A stretch of 46,496 nt of DNA from CAMBDS01 sp964355675 (GCA_964355675.1 CAYHEC010000025.1:1-46496), one strand, 5' to 3'. Counted from the stretch's first letter, positions 16,614 to 24,291 are shown. Numbers and translations are program-made. The notes: generated by a model not told the origin, from the letters alone.

Positions 16614-16642
16614 TTGACTCTGTTACCGGCGAGGGGTATATT
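16614..16642 (+). promoter_or_regulatory. Sigma-70-type promoter upstream of the epimerase gene
   Basis: TTGACT (16614-16619), 17-bp spacer, TATATT (16637-16642). This matches three other TTGxxx-17-TATATT pairs in the window (24130, 26403, 27308). The transcript would start near 16650, about 100 nt before the gene, and run through two copies of a 26-nt repeat. Confidence 0.7.
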
Positions 16643-16667
16643 CGATAATAACGGTTGAAAGAGTCCA

Positions 16668-16739
16668 TAGGAGGACGGATCTCCGCATCCGTCAATTGTC
16701 AAGCGCCTTTTTATAGGAGGACGGATCTCCGCATCCGTC
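16668..16739. repeat. Two direct copies of a 26-nt repeat
   Basis: 16668-16693 and 16714-16739 are identical and begin TAGGAGGACGGATCTCCG. Each can fold through GGACGGAT/ATCCGTC around CTCCGC. They lie in the leader of the epimerase gene. Confidence 0.9.
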
Positions 16740-16748
16740 CGTTGTCAT

Positions 16749-17732
16749 ATGCCTTCTGATCGAAGAATTTTCGTCACCGGAGCCACCGGATTCGTCGGAA
16801 CTCATGCTGTCCATGAATTGGTAAGGAATGGCTGGCAGGTGCGTTGTCTCGTGCGAGAACAAAGTAATCGCTCAAAACTGCCAAGTAATATAGAAGTCAT
16901 CCAAGGATCATTAAATGATGTGGATAGTCTTCGACGATCCATGGAAGGCTGTCAAGCAGTCATGCACATCGCTGGCTTGATAAGAGCCAGAAGCCTTGAC
17001 GAGTTTATGAAGGTCAATCGCGATGGAACAGCTTCACTGGCAATGGCGGCTCGCGAAGCAGGTGTCGGACGATTTCTTCTCTGTAGCAGTCAAGCCGCAG
17101 GCGGTCCTGAATTGAACGGTTGGCCAAGACGCGCTGATGACCCGTCTGAACCGATTACCAACTACGGCCGAAGCAAGCTTGCTGGCGAACAGGCACTGCG
17201 GGATAATGCCGGAGATATGTGGTGGACGATCATCAGACCTCCGGCAGTCTATGGACCCTATGACCGGGCATTTCTTACCTTCATACGCTGGGTGAAGTGG
17301 GGCTTCAAACTTCGTCTTGGCGATGGTAAAATGAGATTTTCAATTATTCATGCGGAAGATCTCGCGGTGGCGATGAGGTTAGCGATCACAGCGAAGTATT
17401 CTTCAGGTCAAACATTTTATGCAACCGATGGCGAAGAGTGGACATTTTTCGATATGGGGAAAGCTGTCGAAGCGGCGCTGGGGACAAAAGCATCTTGGAT
17501 TCTGATACCGCGAGCGTTGGCTCCGGGAATAGCTACGGCCATCGAGTTCTTTGCGAACCTGAATGGAAAAGTCGCTCTGTTGAGTCGCCAAAAGATACTC
17601 GAAATGTCACAACCGGCATGGACCTGCGATGGAGAGACTTTCAAACTGGAAGTCAATTTTAAGCCCCAATACGATTTGATCGACGGAATGAGGCAAACAA
17701 TTAATTGGTACAAGGAAAATGGATGGGTGTAA
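16749..17732 (+). CDS. NAD(P)-dependent epimerase/dehydratase (extended SDR)
   Basis: 327 residues with Rossmann-fold motif TGATGFVG (10-17), VMHIAGL, and the catalytic YGRSK with an upstream SSQA Ser region. The C-terminal part resembles 3-beta-hydroxysteroid dehydrogenase/dihydroflavonol-reductase-like proteins (IIRPPAVYGPYDRAFLTFI, FSIIHAEDLAVAM). It probably acts on a nucleotide sugar or lipid substrate; which one is not visible. No ribosome-binding site immediately precedes ATG 16749. The nearest AGGAGG is inside the repeat 29 bp upstream. It overlaps the next gene by 10 bp. Confidence 0.88.
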   Translation: MPSDRRIFVTGATGFVGTHAVHELVRNGWQVRCLVREQSNRSKLPSNIEVIQGSLNDVDSLRRSMEGCQAVMHIAGLIRARSLDEFMKVNRDGTASLAMAAREAGVGRFLLCSSQAAGGPELNGWPRRADDPSEPITNYGRSKLAGEQALRDNAGDMWWTIIRPPAVYGPYDRAFLTFIRWVKWGFKLRLGDGKMRFSIIHAEDLAVAMRLAITAKYSSGQTFYATDGEEWTFFDMGKAVEAALGTKASWILIPRALAPGIATAIEFFANLNGKVALLSRQKILEMSQPAWTCDGETFKLEVNFKPQYDLIDGMRQTINWYKENGWV

Positions 17733-18145
17733 TTGACGGTTACGACCGGAGTTGTCCGCTGTGCAGACTCGTTCAGGACGGTGAGCAATTAACCAGACTT
17801 CATTATGAAGATGACCAATTCATTGTCGTCGATTGCCTTGTCTGCCGGGTTCCTATGGCTGTTCTTAAAGAGCATCGACAGTACTTCGAACCGCAGGAGA
17901 TGGAATCCGCTCGACAGCTCTTTCGGCAGTTTCTCGCAGATCTTGCCAGAGTTCAGGAGCACGACGATTCTTTGGATTTTCTAACTTTAGATGAATTGTG
18001 CTTCAATAGGCTTCTGCCCGATTGGTCGTATGGAGGCCGAATCCAATGGGTTATCGACTGGGAACAGCGCCAAATTCCCGACCACCCGCACTGCCACTTG
18101 AGACCGTTTCCGTTTCCCGGTACGACGAAATGGGAAGAACTATGA
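17723..18145 (+). CDS. HIT-like small protein with N-terminal CxxC
   Basis: 140 residues from ATG 17723, chosen over the in-frame ATG at 17705 because AAGGA lies six bases upstream. It opens DGYDRSCPLCRLV (a CxxC as in zinc-bearing HIT proteins) and continues with LHYEDDQFIVVD and VPMAVLKEH. It ends with DHPHCHLRPF, a close match to the HxHxH histidine-triad motif. Probably a divergent nucleotide-binding HIT-superfamily protein; the reaction is unknown. It is translationally coupled to the epimerase gene by a 10-bp overlap. Confidence 0.7.
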   Translation: MGVIDGYDRSCPLCRLVQDGEQLTRLHYEDDQFIVVDCLVCRVPMAVLKEHRQYFEPQEMESARQLFRQFLADLARVQEHDDSLDFLTLDELCFNRLLPDWSYGGRIQWVIDWEQRQIPDHPHCHLRPFPFPGTTKWEEL

Positions 18146-18150
18146 TCTTC

Positions 18151-18337
18151 TCTTGGAGGGCGGCTTTTCAAGCCGCACTTGACCGACAGAAACCAGACTC
18201 CTCCTGGAGTGCGGCTTTTCAGTCCGCATTTGACAGTCAGAAACAAGACTCCTCCTGGAGGGCGGACACTCTTGTCCGCCCTTCAATTAAAGGCATTTCA
18301 TGCATGGGCGGACAAGAGTGTCCGCCCTCCTGGTGTA
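18151..18337. repeat. Cluster of CTTGGAGGG/TCCTGGAG-type palindromes
   Basis: Three direct units start CTTGGAGGGCGG, CCTGGAGTGCGG and CCTGGAGGGCGG (about 18153, 18202, 18253), each followed by an internal stem such as GGCGGCTTTTCAAGCCGC. A fourth lies inverted at about 18305-18334 (GGGCGGACAAGAGTGTCCGC). The middle units are spaced by related CAGACTCCT segments. No gene; the helicase gene starts 27 bp later. Confidence 0.82.
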
Positions 18338-18363
18338 ATATTTTGATGATTATGTTTTGAAGA

Positions 18364-21348
18364 ATGGCTAATCAATCCTATCACTCGAAATCCCTGCAAC
18401 GATTTCTTGGCGCCATCGAAGAGGACACATCGCTCGGCAAAGCTCTCACCCATCATGAGCGGTTGCCAGCAAACCCGCCTCGATTTGCTGAACCTGAGGT
18501 TGCTTTGCCTATTAGTGTCCAGTCGGCTCTCGCCGAATTCAAAATAAATTCTCTCTACTGCCATCAGGTAGAAGCCCTCGAAGCCGTCCGAGCCGGGCGT
18601 AATGTTGTGGCGGTAACGCCGACAGCCAGTGGAAAAAGCCTCCTCTACAACCTGCCGGTGCTGGAGCAACTTTCGAAAGAGGGTGGCCATGCATTGTACG
18701 TTTTTCCACTCAAAGCTCTGGAAAACGATCAGGCGTCCAAATTACGTCATCTGATAGAAGCGGCAGGTCTTGGCAATAATATCGACGTCGGGATTTATGA
18801 CGGTGATACGCCTGCAGGTGAGCGGTCGAAAATTCGCGCTAAACCGCCATCGATTCTGATCTCTAACCCTGATATGCTGAATCTTGGGATGCTCGCCCAC
18901 CATTCGGCTTGGGAGACCTTTTTTGCGGGACTGAAATTTGTTGTCATCGACGAACTTCATGTTTACAGAGGGGTATTTGGTAGCCACATACTTCATGTTC
19001 TCCGACGCCTTAACCGCATTTGCAGTCATTACGGTTCCAAACCTCAGTACATCGGCACATCAGCTACAATCGCTGGTGCGAAGGAACTTGCCGAGGAGCT
19101 TACCGGTCTGCCGTTTCACCTCATAGAACGTTCAGGCGCGCCGACTCCACAACGCCATTTCCTTTTTTTCAATCCCGTCGAAAGTTATCTGACGTTTGCG
19201 CTGAAGCTCCTCGTAGAAGCCCTAAAATCGAACTTGAAAGTGATCGTATTCACCAAAGCTCGCCGCACAACAGAATTGCTCCACCGCTGGCTGAACGAAG
19301 CCTTCCGGGAGTATGCAGGTAAAGTCAGCTCCTACCGCGCTGGATTTTTACCAGAAGAGCGCCGTGAGATCGAACGAAAGCTACTTTCAGGTGAAATGCA
19401 GGGGGTTATTTCAACTTCCGCTCTTGAGCTTGGTATCGACATCGGTGGCCTCGATCTCTGCATCTTGGTGGGCTATCCCGGAACCATCGCTACAACCTGG
19501 CAACGAGCCGGCAGGGTGGGCCGAGGAAACCTGCCAGCCGCAATCTGTCTCGTTGCCGGGCAGGATCAGCTTGACCAGTATTTCATCCGTAATCCGGGAG
19601 ATTTCTTCGTCAGACCGGTCGAGCGAGCCATTGTCGATGTCACCAACGAATACATCGCGCGCCCTCATATCATCAGTGCCGCGCAAGAGATTCCTATCAA
19701 TTCTACCGATCTGCTGATGCTTGACCCACGAACGCGGAGTGTCATCGAGGCTCTTGAAAGTGAGGGACAGTTGCTTCAATCTGCTTCAGGTGGCGAGTGG
19801 TTCTCGGCGCTAAAAAGACCACAGCGACGGATCGACATTCGGGCGGCGGGAAACAGTTACACTATCGAGATTGAGAACAAGGGAGGGATACTGGGAGTGA
19901 CGAGTGGGAGGTCAGCCCTCTCCGAATGTCATCCCGGAGCGATGTATCTCCACCGTTCCGAACAGTTTCTGGTAACCAATCTCGATTTGGAGGCGAAAAA
20001 AGTTACTGTCAGAAGATCGGATGTTGCCTATTATACAGTCCCACTCTTTGAAAAAGAAACCGAAATCCTTGAGGAAAAGGCATCGACAGAATTGCTTCAA
20101 GGGAAGGTCAGCCTCGTCAAGCTGAAAGTGACCGAGCAGTTGGTGGGCTACCAGCGCCGTCGGACGCACACGCAGGAGTTGATTTCAGCGCACGACCTCG
20201 ACTTCGCTCCAACCTCGTATAATACCATTGGGCTGGCGATAGCAGTTCCAGAGGGCGCGCAAAGGTTGTCTTCTGCCGAGGGATTGCACTTCCGGGGAGG
20301 CATTCATGGTATGGAACACGCCATGCTCGCTTTGGCGCCCCTTTTTGCCTTATGCGACCGAAACGATTTGGGAGGATATTCGCAAGCTATGCACCCTCAA
20401 ATCAAAGGTCCGGCGATTTTTCTATACGACGGTCACCCTGGCGGGATTGGGCTTTCGACAAGACTATATGAGGTGTTCGACGAGCTTTTTCGACGGACGC
20501 ATTTGTTGGTGTCCGGCTGTCCTTGTGAGACCGGCTGTCCCTCGTGCATCCATTCCCCTAAATGCGGTCATGGGAATGTGCCGCTCGACAAGCGGGCGGC
20601 AGTGTTGACGTTTGAGGTACTCATGGGGAGGATAGACATTCCTGTCTGTCTCCCTACACTGACAGACAGGAATGTCTATCCTCCCGATCACAATATGACA
20701 GACAGGAATGTCCGTCCTCCTCTAATAATCGAATCCCGCCGAATACCCTCTCGCCCTCTACTTCCACCACCATCCCCATCAGTCAAAGTTCCCCAAGCTT
20801 GGCCGGAAGGCAAAACGGGGGTGGTTTTCGATCTGGAAACTCAGCTTGGAGCCGATCAGGTGGGAGGCTGGAGTAACATCTCCAAGATGAAGCTTGCCTT
20901 CGCGTCGGTTTATCGCTTTCCGACGGGAGAGTGGCTTGACTTCTGGGAGGAGGATGTCGAACGGTTGAAGAGTGTGTTGCGAGACGCTGATCTGGTGATT
21001 GGGTTCAATCAGGTGCGGTTTGATTACGAAGTTCTGCGAGGATATGGGGGATTTGATGAAAACACGGTTCAGAGTTACGATATACTGGTTGAGGTGAATC
21101 GGGTGTTGGGGCACAGGCTGAACCTGAATGCGTTGGCGTCGGGGACGTTAGGAGCAACGAAGTCGGCGGATGGATTGCAGTCACTTGAGTGGTGGCGCAA
21201 GGGAGAGATCGAAAAGGTCGCGGTTTATTGCCGTCAGGACGTGGAGGTTACGCGCGATCTGTTTTTTCATATTCTGGAGAAGGGGTATCTGCTGTTTGAA
21301 AAGAAAGGGATCGGGCTGATGAGAGTGCCGGTGAAATTTAAGATTTAA
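18364..21348 (+). CDS. MrfA/YprA-type DEAD/H helicase fused to a DEDDy 3'-5' exonuclease domain
   Basis: 994 residues, predicted cytosolic DNA-repair enzyme. Helicase core: Walker A TPTASGKS (85-92), motif II DELH (196-199), and motif VI QRAGRVGRG. The C-terminal cysteine cluster CPCETGCPSCIHSPKCG (about 719-735) belongs to the MrfA/YprA (DUF1998) type. Residues 755-786 are encoded by three copies of a palindromic repeat and form a linker. Residues about 818-985 are an RNase H-fold exonuclease with FDLET (D823, E825), FNQVRFDYEV (D887) and YCRQDVEV (Y955, D959). In Bacillus subtilis the helicase (MrfA) and exonuclease (MrfB) are separate, adjacent genes acting in mitomycin-C lesion repair. 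Here they form one polypeptide. The DNA-repair role is inferred from that precedent. Confidence 0.9.
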   Translation: MANQSYHSKSLQRFLGAIEEDTSLGKALTHHERLPANPPRFAEPEVALPISVQSALAEFKINSLYCHQVEALEAVRAGRNVVAVTPTASGKSLLYNLPVLEQLSKEGGHALYVFPLKALENDQASKLRHLIEAAGLGNNIDVGIYDGDTPAGERSKIRAKPPSILISNPDMLNLGMLAHHSAWETFFAGLKFVVIDELHVYRGVFGSHILHVLRRLNRICSHYGSKPQYIGTSATIAGAKELAEELTGLPFHLIERSGAPTPQRHFLFFNPVESYLTFALKLLVEALKSNLKVIVFTKARRTTELLHRWLNEAFREYAGKVSSYRAGFLPEERREIERKLLSGEMQGVISTSALELGIDIGGLDLCILVGYPGTIATTWQRAGRVGRGNLPAAICLVAGQDQLDQYFIRNPGDFFVRPVERAIVDVTNEYIARPHIISAAQEIPINSTDLLMLDPRTRSVIEALESEGQLLQSASGGEWFSALKRPQRRIDIRAAGNSYTIEIENKGGILGVTSGRSALSECHPGAMYLHRSEQFLVTNLDLEAKKVTVRRSDVAYYTVPLFEKETEILEEKASTELLQGKVSLVKLKVTEQLVGYQRRRTHTQELISAHDLDFAPTSYNTIGLAIAVPEGAQRLSSAEGLHFRGGIHGMEHAMLALAPLFALCDRNDLGGYSQAMHPQIKGPAIFLYDGHPGGIGLSTRLYEVFDELFRRTHLLVSGCPCETGCPSCIHSPKCGHGNVPLDKRAAVLTFEVLMGRIDIPVCLPTLTDRNVYPPDHNMTDRNVRPPLIIESRRIPSRPLLPPPSPSVKVPQAWPEGKTGVVFDLETQLGADQVGGWSNISKMKLAFASVYRFPTGEWLDFWEEDVERLKSVLRDADLVIGFNQVRFDYEVLRGYGGFDENTVQSYDILVEVNRVLGHRLNLNALASGTLGATKSADGLQSLEWWRKGEIEKVAVYCRQDVEVTRDLFFHILEKGYLLFEKKGIGLMRVPVKFKI
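20626..20720. repeat. Three copies of a 24-25-nt palindromic repeat inside the helicase gene
   Basis: 20626-20650 and 20661-20685 form a perfect 25-bp inverted pair around a 10-nt spacer. 20697-20720 is a third, direct copy differing at one base. The copies encode DIPVCLP, TDRNVYPP and TDRNVRPP in the linker between helicase and exonuclease. The same repeat lies at 4741-4764 in the DUF4381-like gene. Confidence 0.95.
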
Positions 21349-21367
21349 GATTTAAGATTTAAGATTT
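21340..21367 (+). repeat. Short tandem repeat at the helicase stop
   Basis: Four successive copies of a 9-bp unit (AAGATTTAAG phase) overlap the last codons and stop of the helicase gene. Further downstream (21436-21475), TCAGCAATCAGCAG-type direct repeats precede the tRNA. Confidence 0.7.
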
Positions 21368-21379
21368 GCAGACCTTCAC

Positions 21380-21408
21380 TTGATTTGAAGGTGTGGTTGT
21401 CGTATCAT
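21380..21408 (+). promoter_or_regulatory. Possible tRNA-Ser promoter
   Basis: TTGATT (21380-21385), 17-bp spacer, TATCAT (21403-21408), about 70 bp before the tRNA. Spacing is ideal, hexamers are moderate. Confidence 0.35.
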
Positions 21409-21478
21409 ATTGGCGACTGATAATCGACTGATGAACATCAGCAATCAGCAGTCAGAAATCAGCAATCAGCAATCACCC

Positions 21479-21560
21479 GGAGGATTAGCCTAATGGTATG
21501 GCAGCGGTCTTGAAAACCGCCGCGAGAAATCGCTTGGGGGTTCGAGTCCCTCATCCTCCG
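21479..21560 (+). tRNA. tRNA-Ser (anticodon UGA)
   Basis: Acceptor stem GGAGGAT/ATCCTCC, discriminator G (21560), D stem GCC/GGC, and anticodon stem GCGGT/ACCGC around CTTGAAA with anticodon TGA at 21511-21513. A long variable arm GCGA-GAAA-TCGC is diagnostic of tRNA-Ser. T arm GGGGG-TTCGAGT-CCCTC. CCA is not encoded. The 3' two-thirds serve as an integration site, copied at 26196-26250 and partly at 30813-30839. Confidence 0.93.
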
Positions 21561-21562
21561 CA
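21508..21562 (+). repeat. attL copy of island 1, overlapping the tRNA 3' end
   Basis: Runs from the anticodon stem to GCA after the tRNA and is identical over 55 bp to 26196-26250. Integration leaves this tRNA copy intact. Confidence 0.92.
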
Positions 21563-21573
21563 GAAGTAAGTAT

Positions 21574-21605
21574 AAAGGATTAGGCTATTTAGCTTAATCC
21601 TTTTT
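21574..21605 (+). terminator. Rho-independent terminator after tRNA-Ser
   Basis: 13-bp stem AAAGGATTAGGCT/AGCTTAATCCTTT with one G-U pair and loop ATTT, followed by TT and more T-rich sequence. Confidence 0.85.
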
Positions 21606-21642
21606 ATTTTCCTGCTGGATGATGGACTCGAAATATTTAATC

Positions 21643-21667
21643 TTGTCACACTTTTGTCACACTTTTG
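21643..21667 (+). promoter_or_regulatory. Candidate integrase arm-binding repeats, left side
   Basis: Two direct 11-bp units TTGTCACACTT in tandem, followed by TTG. Similar TGTCACAC units recur at 26061-26089 near the other end of the island. Position between att and int fits recombinase arm sites. Confidence 0.55.
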
Positions 21668-21733
21668 TTTGGAATTGCTTGCTTGTTGTTGGTGATCGTT
21701 GTATTATATGATTGTCTATTGTAAGGAGTCAAT

Positions 21734-22792
21734 ATGGCATCTTTTCGACAACGAACGAACGAAAAAGGCGAGCTGATCTACCAAGTCCAAGTCCGGCTAA
21801 AAGGTCATTCGCCACAAGTCGCAACTTTTGCACGCCTCACCGACGCGAAGAAATGGGCATCTTCGACAGAGTCCGCCATACGCGAAGGAAGGCACTTTAA
21901 AACGACTGAGGCGAAGCGTCACACGCTCGCCGATCTGATTGATCGTTACTTGGAACAAGTCGCGCCACAGAAGCGAAATGTAAGAAACGACATTCGGCAT
22001 CTTGGCTACTTCCGGGATAAAATTGGATTTGTTCTACTTTCCGATTTGACGACCGCATTAGTGATCGAAGCCAGAGACAGCCTCCGAAATGGCATTCGAT
22101 CCAATTCGACACTCAACCGCTACATGGTGAGTTTTAGTCACGCCTGCACAGTTGCAACGAATGAGTGGGAATGGCTTCAAGAGAACCCTTGCCGGAAGAT
22201 TAGAAAGCTGAAAGAGCCTCGCGGCATAGTTCGCTTTCTGTCAGAAGACGAACTCCACCGTATGCTTTACACAGCCAGATTAAAGCGAAACCACGACCTT
22301 TATCATGCGATAGTGCTTTCGCTTTCGACAGGCGCAAGGCAAGGAGAGATAATGGGAATGAAATGGGATCAGATCGACTTTCGCAGACAGGTCATCACTC
22401 TCTACGAGACCAAGAATAACGAGATCAGATTGCTCCCGTTGTCAGGACTTGCTCTTGAAAGCCTTCAAGAACGCCTTAGAACACGCCGCATTGACACCGA
22501 ACTTGTCTTTCCACAGACTAAGAACCCTCAGATCCGCCTCGATCTTAAAAGCCCCTTTGAAGCCCTTTTGAAAGAAACCGGCATCAAAGAGTTTCGTTGG
22601 CACGACCTCCGGCACACTGCCGCCTCCTATCTTGCGATGAATGGAGCCAGCCTTGCCGAAATTGCGGAAGTGTTAGGACATAAAACGCTTGCAATGGTGA
22701 AGCGGTACGCGCACCTCAGTCAAGCGCATACGGCGAAGGTCGTTGAGTCAATGAATTCGGTAATGTTTAAGGAGCATAGACGTGTCAGTTAA
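21734..22792 (+). CDS. int: Tyrosine-recombinase integrase of island 1
   Basis: Catalyses site-specific integration and excision at the tRNA-Ser site. 352 residues with an N-terminal arm-binding type domain (MASFRQRTNEKGELIYQVQV), a core-binding SAM-like domain (about 62-160), and the catalytic domain. All active-site residues are present: R202 (STGARQGE), H290-x-x-R293 (HDLRH), H316 (LGHKT) and Y325. AAGGAG lies six bases before ATG 21734. Full length and apparently functional. The 3' end overlaps the next gene by 11 bp. Confidence 0.96.
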   Translation: MASFRQRTNEKGELIYQVQVRLKGHSPQVATFARLTDAKKWASSTESAIREGRHFKTTEAKRHTLADLIDRYLEQVAPQKRNVRNDIRHLGYFRDKIGFVLLSDLTTALVIEARDSLRNGIRSNSTLNRYMVSFSHACTVATNEWEWLQENPCRKIRKLKEPRGIVRFLSEDELHRMLYTARLKRNHDLYHAIVLSLSTGARQGEIMGMKWDQIDFRRQVITLYETKNNEIRLLPLSGLALESLQERLRTRRIDTELVFPQTKNPQIRLDLKSPFEALLKETGIKEFRWHDLRHTAASYLAMNGASLAEIAEVLGHKTLAMVKRYAHLSQAHTAKVVESMNSVMFKEHRRVS

Positions 22793-23315
22793 TTATGATG
22801 AGCCCGGCCTGCACATTCGCGGCCTCCCCGAAGATCCAAAGATCCGCGCTAAAGAGATTGCAGACTTGAGGCAATCCCAGCGCGATCTTGGCCCACGTGG
22901 AGACCGAGATTTTTTGAAGGTACTTGCAGAACACCTCCTTGAAGAAAAACCGATTAACGGCGATATCAAGAGTTATCTTGGACGTGCACTTTTTGCAATA
23001 CTTGAAGGAAAATCCGTTCGGTATGCGTTCCGAATGCCTAATTTGGGACGACCGCGCGACCGTTCGATACATGAACGCGATCTAAGAATAACGCTTGAGA
23101 TAACGCAAAAAATGCGTGCTGGAATTTCACTCGAGAAATCAGCCGCTGAAATTGGAGAAGCGTATAACGTATCGGAACACACAGCGACCAAAGCATATAA
23201 ATGTCATTGTCACTTGCTAAAAAAACGTTCCGACCTGTCACAGTTCGAGGATATGCTTGACAAACTTTCAACAATACCGAACATTCAAGCTTTTCTCCGT
23301 CTTGGCACGTCTTAG
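22782..23315 (+). CDS. Island protein with probable helix-turn-helix segment
   Basis: 177 residues; no family recognised. The start is GTG 22782 with AAGGAG seven bases upstream, overlapping the int stop, so it is co-translated with the integrase. The C-terminal half contains GISLEKSAAEIGEAYNVSEHTATKAY (about 114-139), read as a helix-turn-helix. The middle part includes the basic NLGRPRDRSIHERDL. No TM or signal peptide. It may regulate island excision or transcription; this is inferred from position and the HTH-like segment. Confidence 0.65.
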   Translation: MSVNYDEPGLHIRGLPEDPKIRAKEIADLRQSQRDLGPRGDRDFLKVLAEHLLEEKPINGDIKSYLGRALFAILEGKSVRYAFRMPNLGRPRDRSIHERDLRITLEITQKMRAGISLEKSAAEIGEAYNVSEHTATKAYKCHCHLLKKRSDLSQFEDMLDKLSTIPNIQAFLRLGTS

Positions 23316-23420
23316 GGTATCTAATTCGATTATTATGTATCGTGACAAGCCGCGATTTATTGCCTTTCTTTGTTTCACAGTTGAACGCAACACTTCATAA
23401 ACAAAAGAAAGAACCAACAA

Positions 23421-23690
23421 ATGGAACCCAGCGACAACGTCAGACCGACACTATCCCGGCTTATTCCGGTCACTAAATGGAACGAGCATCATCAATGGCC
23501 GCCAATTGGCGGATTAAGACACCTGATCTTCCACAGGAAGACGAACGGATTCGATAAAGTAATCCGTCGAGCAAGCCGACGCATTCTTATTGACGAGAAA
23601 GCATTCGAAGAATGGATCGAACGCCAGACTAAGAAGATGGCAGATTTGGAAAATCAGCCCTCGATTTCGAAATCGAAATCACACCGATAA
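23421..23690 (+). CDS. Excisionase/AlpA-like small DNA-binding protein
   Basis: 89 residues. HHQWPPIGGLRHLIFHRKTN and GFDKVIRRASRRILIDEKAF (about 23-62) match the common island and phage excisionase-type winged helix (pattern: HPWPSEGALRHLIF...GFDKVIRRVGRRVLID). The basic, Ser-rich tail is unremarkable. ATG 23421 has AAAGAA upstream. Probably controls excision of island 1 or acts as a regulator; it lies 105 bp after the preceding gene. Confidence 0.8.
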   Translation: MEPSDNVRPTLSRLIPVTKWNEHHQWPPIGGLRHLIFHRKTNGFDKVIRRASRRILIDEKAFEEWIERQTKKMADLENQPSISKSKSHR

Positions 23691-23749
23691 TGGCATCGGT
23701 AAAGAGCCAAAAGGACAGTTTTCATACTTTCCTTTAACTTTTAAATCAC

Positions 23750-23773
23750 CCCCCCTGATAGCTATCTGGGGGG
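23750..23773. repeat. C6/G6 hairpin downstream of the excisionase-like gene
   Basis: CCCCCC...GGGGGG arms enclose the palindrome GATAGCTATC. It may terminate the upstream transcript, although no T-run follows. Confidence 0.65.
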
Positions 23774-23812
23774 CTGCAAAATAAGCTTGAGATCTCCTCT
23801 GGCAAAATTGAT

Positions 23813-23840
23813 GAGCCTCGCGGAAAAATCCGCGAGGCTC
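23813..23840. repeat. Perfect 12-bp hairpin before the long hairpin
   Basis: GAGCCTCGCGGA / TCCGCGAGGCTC with an AAAA loop. It lies 17 bases before the 253-nt structure and could be a domain of the same RNA or a terminator without a canonical tail (CTCTCGGTTTT follows). Confidence 0.8.
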
Positions 23841-23857
23841 TCTCGGTTTTGGAAAGC

Positions 23858-24110
23858 GAGCCGCTTGCCCGGTCCGCCGAGGCAGCGTCCGGCGTCCGCC
23901 CGGTCGAACGGCTCTTTAGTTCACGAAGGAGTTATCAACAGTTCCCCCTCGCTCTCGACCCTGTCCAATTCGACTTTCATAGCGAAAGAGACCGTGCGAA
24001 TTGGAAAGCGGGTCGGCGAGTGGCTTGTTGATAACTCCCGTTAGCACCGTTGAAGCCGTTCGACTGGCGACCGCCTGCACTGTCTCGGACGGACTTAGGC
24101 GACGCGGCTC
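23858..24110 (+). ncRNA. Candidate structured RNA or DNA: 253-nt extended hairpin
   Basis: Successive arms pair almost continuously from the outside in: GAGCCGC 23858-23864 with 24104-24110; TTGCC with GGCGA; GTCCG-CCGAG-GCAG 23872-23885 with 24080-24094; GGCG/CGCC and GCC/GGC; GTCGAACGGC 23903-23912 with 24055-24064; GGAGTTATCAACA 23928-23940 with 24026-24038; CTCGC, CGACCC, CCAATTCG 23965-23972 with 23997-24004; and an apical CTTTC/GAAAG. The two arms differ at many positions yet still pair, so this is not a simple duplicated inversion. No open frame makes sense here. Strand and transcription are unknown; the structure folds on either strand. No reverse transcriptase or HUH enzyme is nearby. 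Confidence 0.6.
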
Positions 24111-24129
24111 TTATGCTATTGAAAAGCTC

Positions 24130-24158
24130 TTGTGTTGTGAATTATTGCTTGTTATATT
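24130..24158 (+). promoter_or_regulatory. Promoter of the structured leader and C2-like gene
   Basis: TTGTGT (24130-24135), 17-bp spacer, TATATT (24153-24158). The predicted start falls at about 24165, exactly where the next hairpin begins. A matching promoter precedes the second C2-like gene (26403-26431). Confidence 0.7.
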
Positions 24159-24164
24159 GATTCA

Positions 24165-24284
24165 GTCCAAACCAAGCCGATCCCTTGCGGGAAGAGCACG
24201 ACATATGCATTTGAACGCTGAGCCTGCCCCCGTTGGGTGTAGGCCTCCGGCGCTTGCAATGTTGTGCGTCTGCTTGGTTTGGAC
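24165..24284 (+). ncRNA. Structured 5' leader (120-nt closed hairpin)
   Basis: Closed by a perfect 13-bp inverted repeat GTCCAAACCAAGC / GCTTGGTTTGGAC. Inside, CCC-TTGC-GGG forms a small hairpin, GCACGACAT pairs with ATGTTGTGC (one G-U or mismatch), and GAGCCT...AGGCCTC encloses CCC..GGG. It lies at the predicted 5' end of the C2-like gene mRNA. It could be a cis-regulatory element or a separate small RNA ending at the hairpin at 24292-24323. Confidence 0.55.
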
Positions 24285-24291
24285 ACTCGGT

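Noticed and set aside
18151..18337. Possible CRISPR array
   Set aside because: Units are imperfect palindromes with unequal spacing and similar, not unique, spacers. One copy is inverted and no cas gene is present.
24026..24050. Integron attC site (GTTA core after the long hairpin)
   Set aside because: The core GTTAGCA does not fit GTTRRRY, there is no matching RYYYAAC at the other end, and the integrase lacks signs of the IntI-specific insert.
23858..24284. Retron msr-msd RNA
   Set aside because: No reverse transcriptase is encoded anywhere in the window, and the conserved branching-G context with a1/a2 flanks cannot be recognised.
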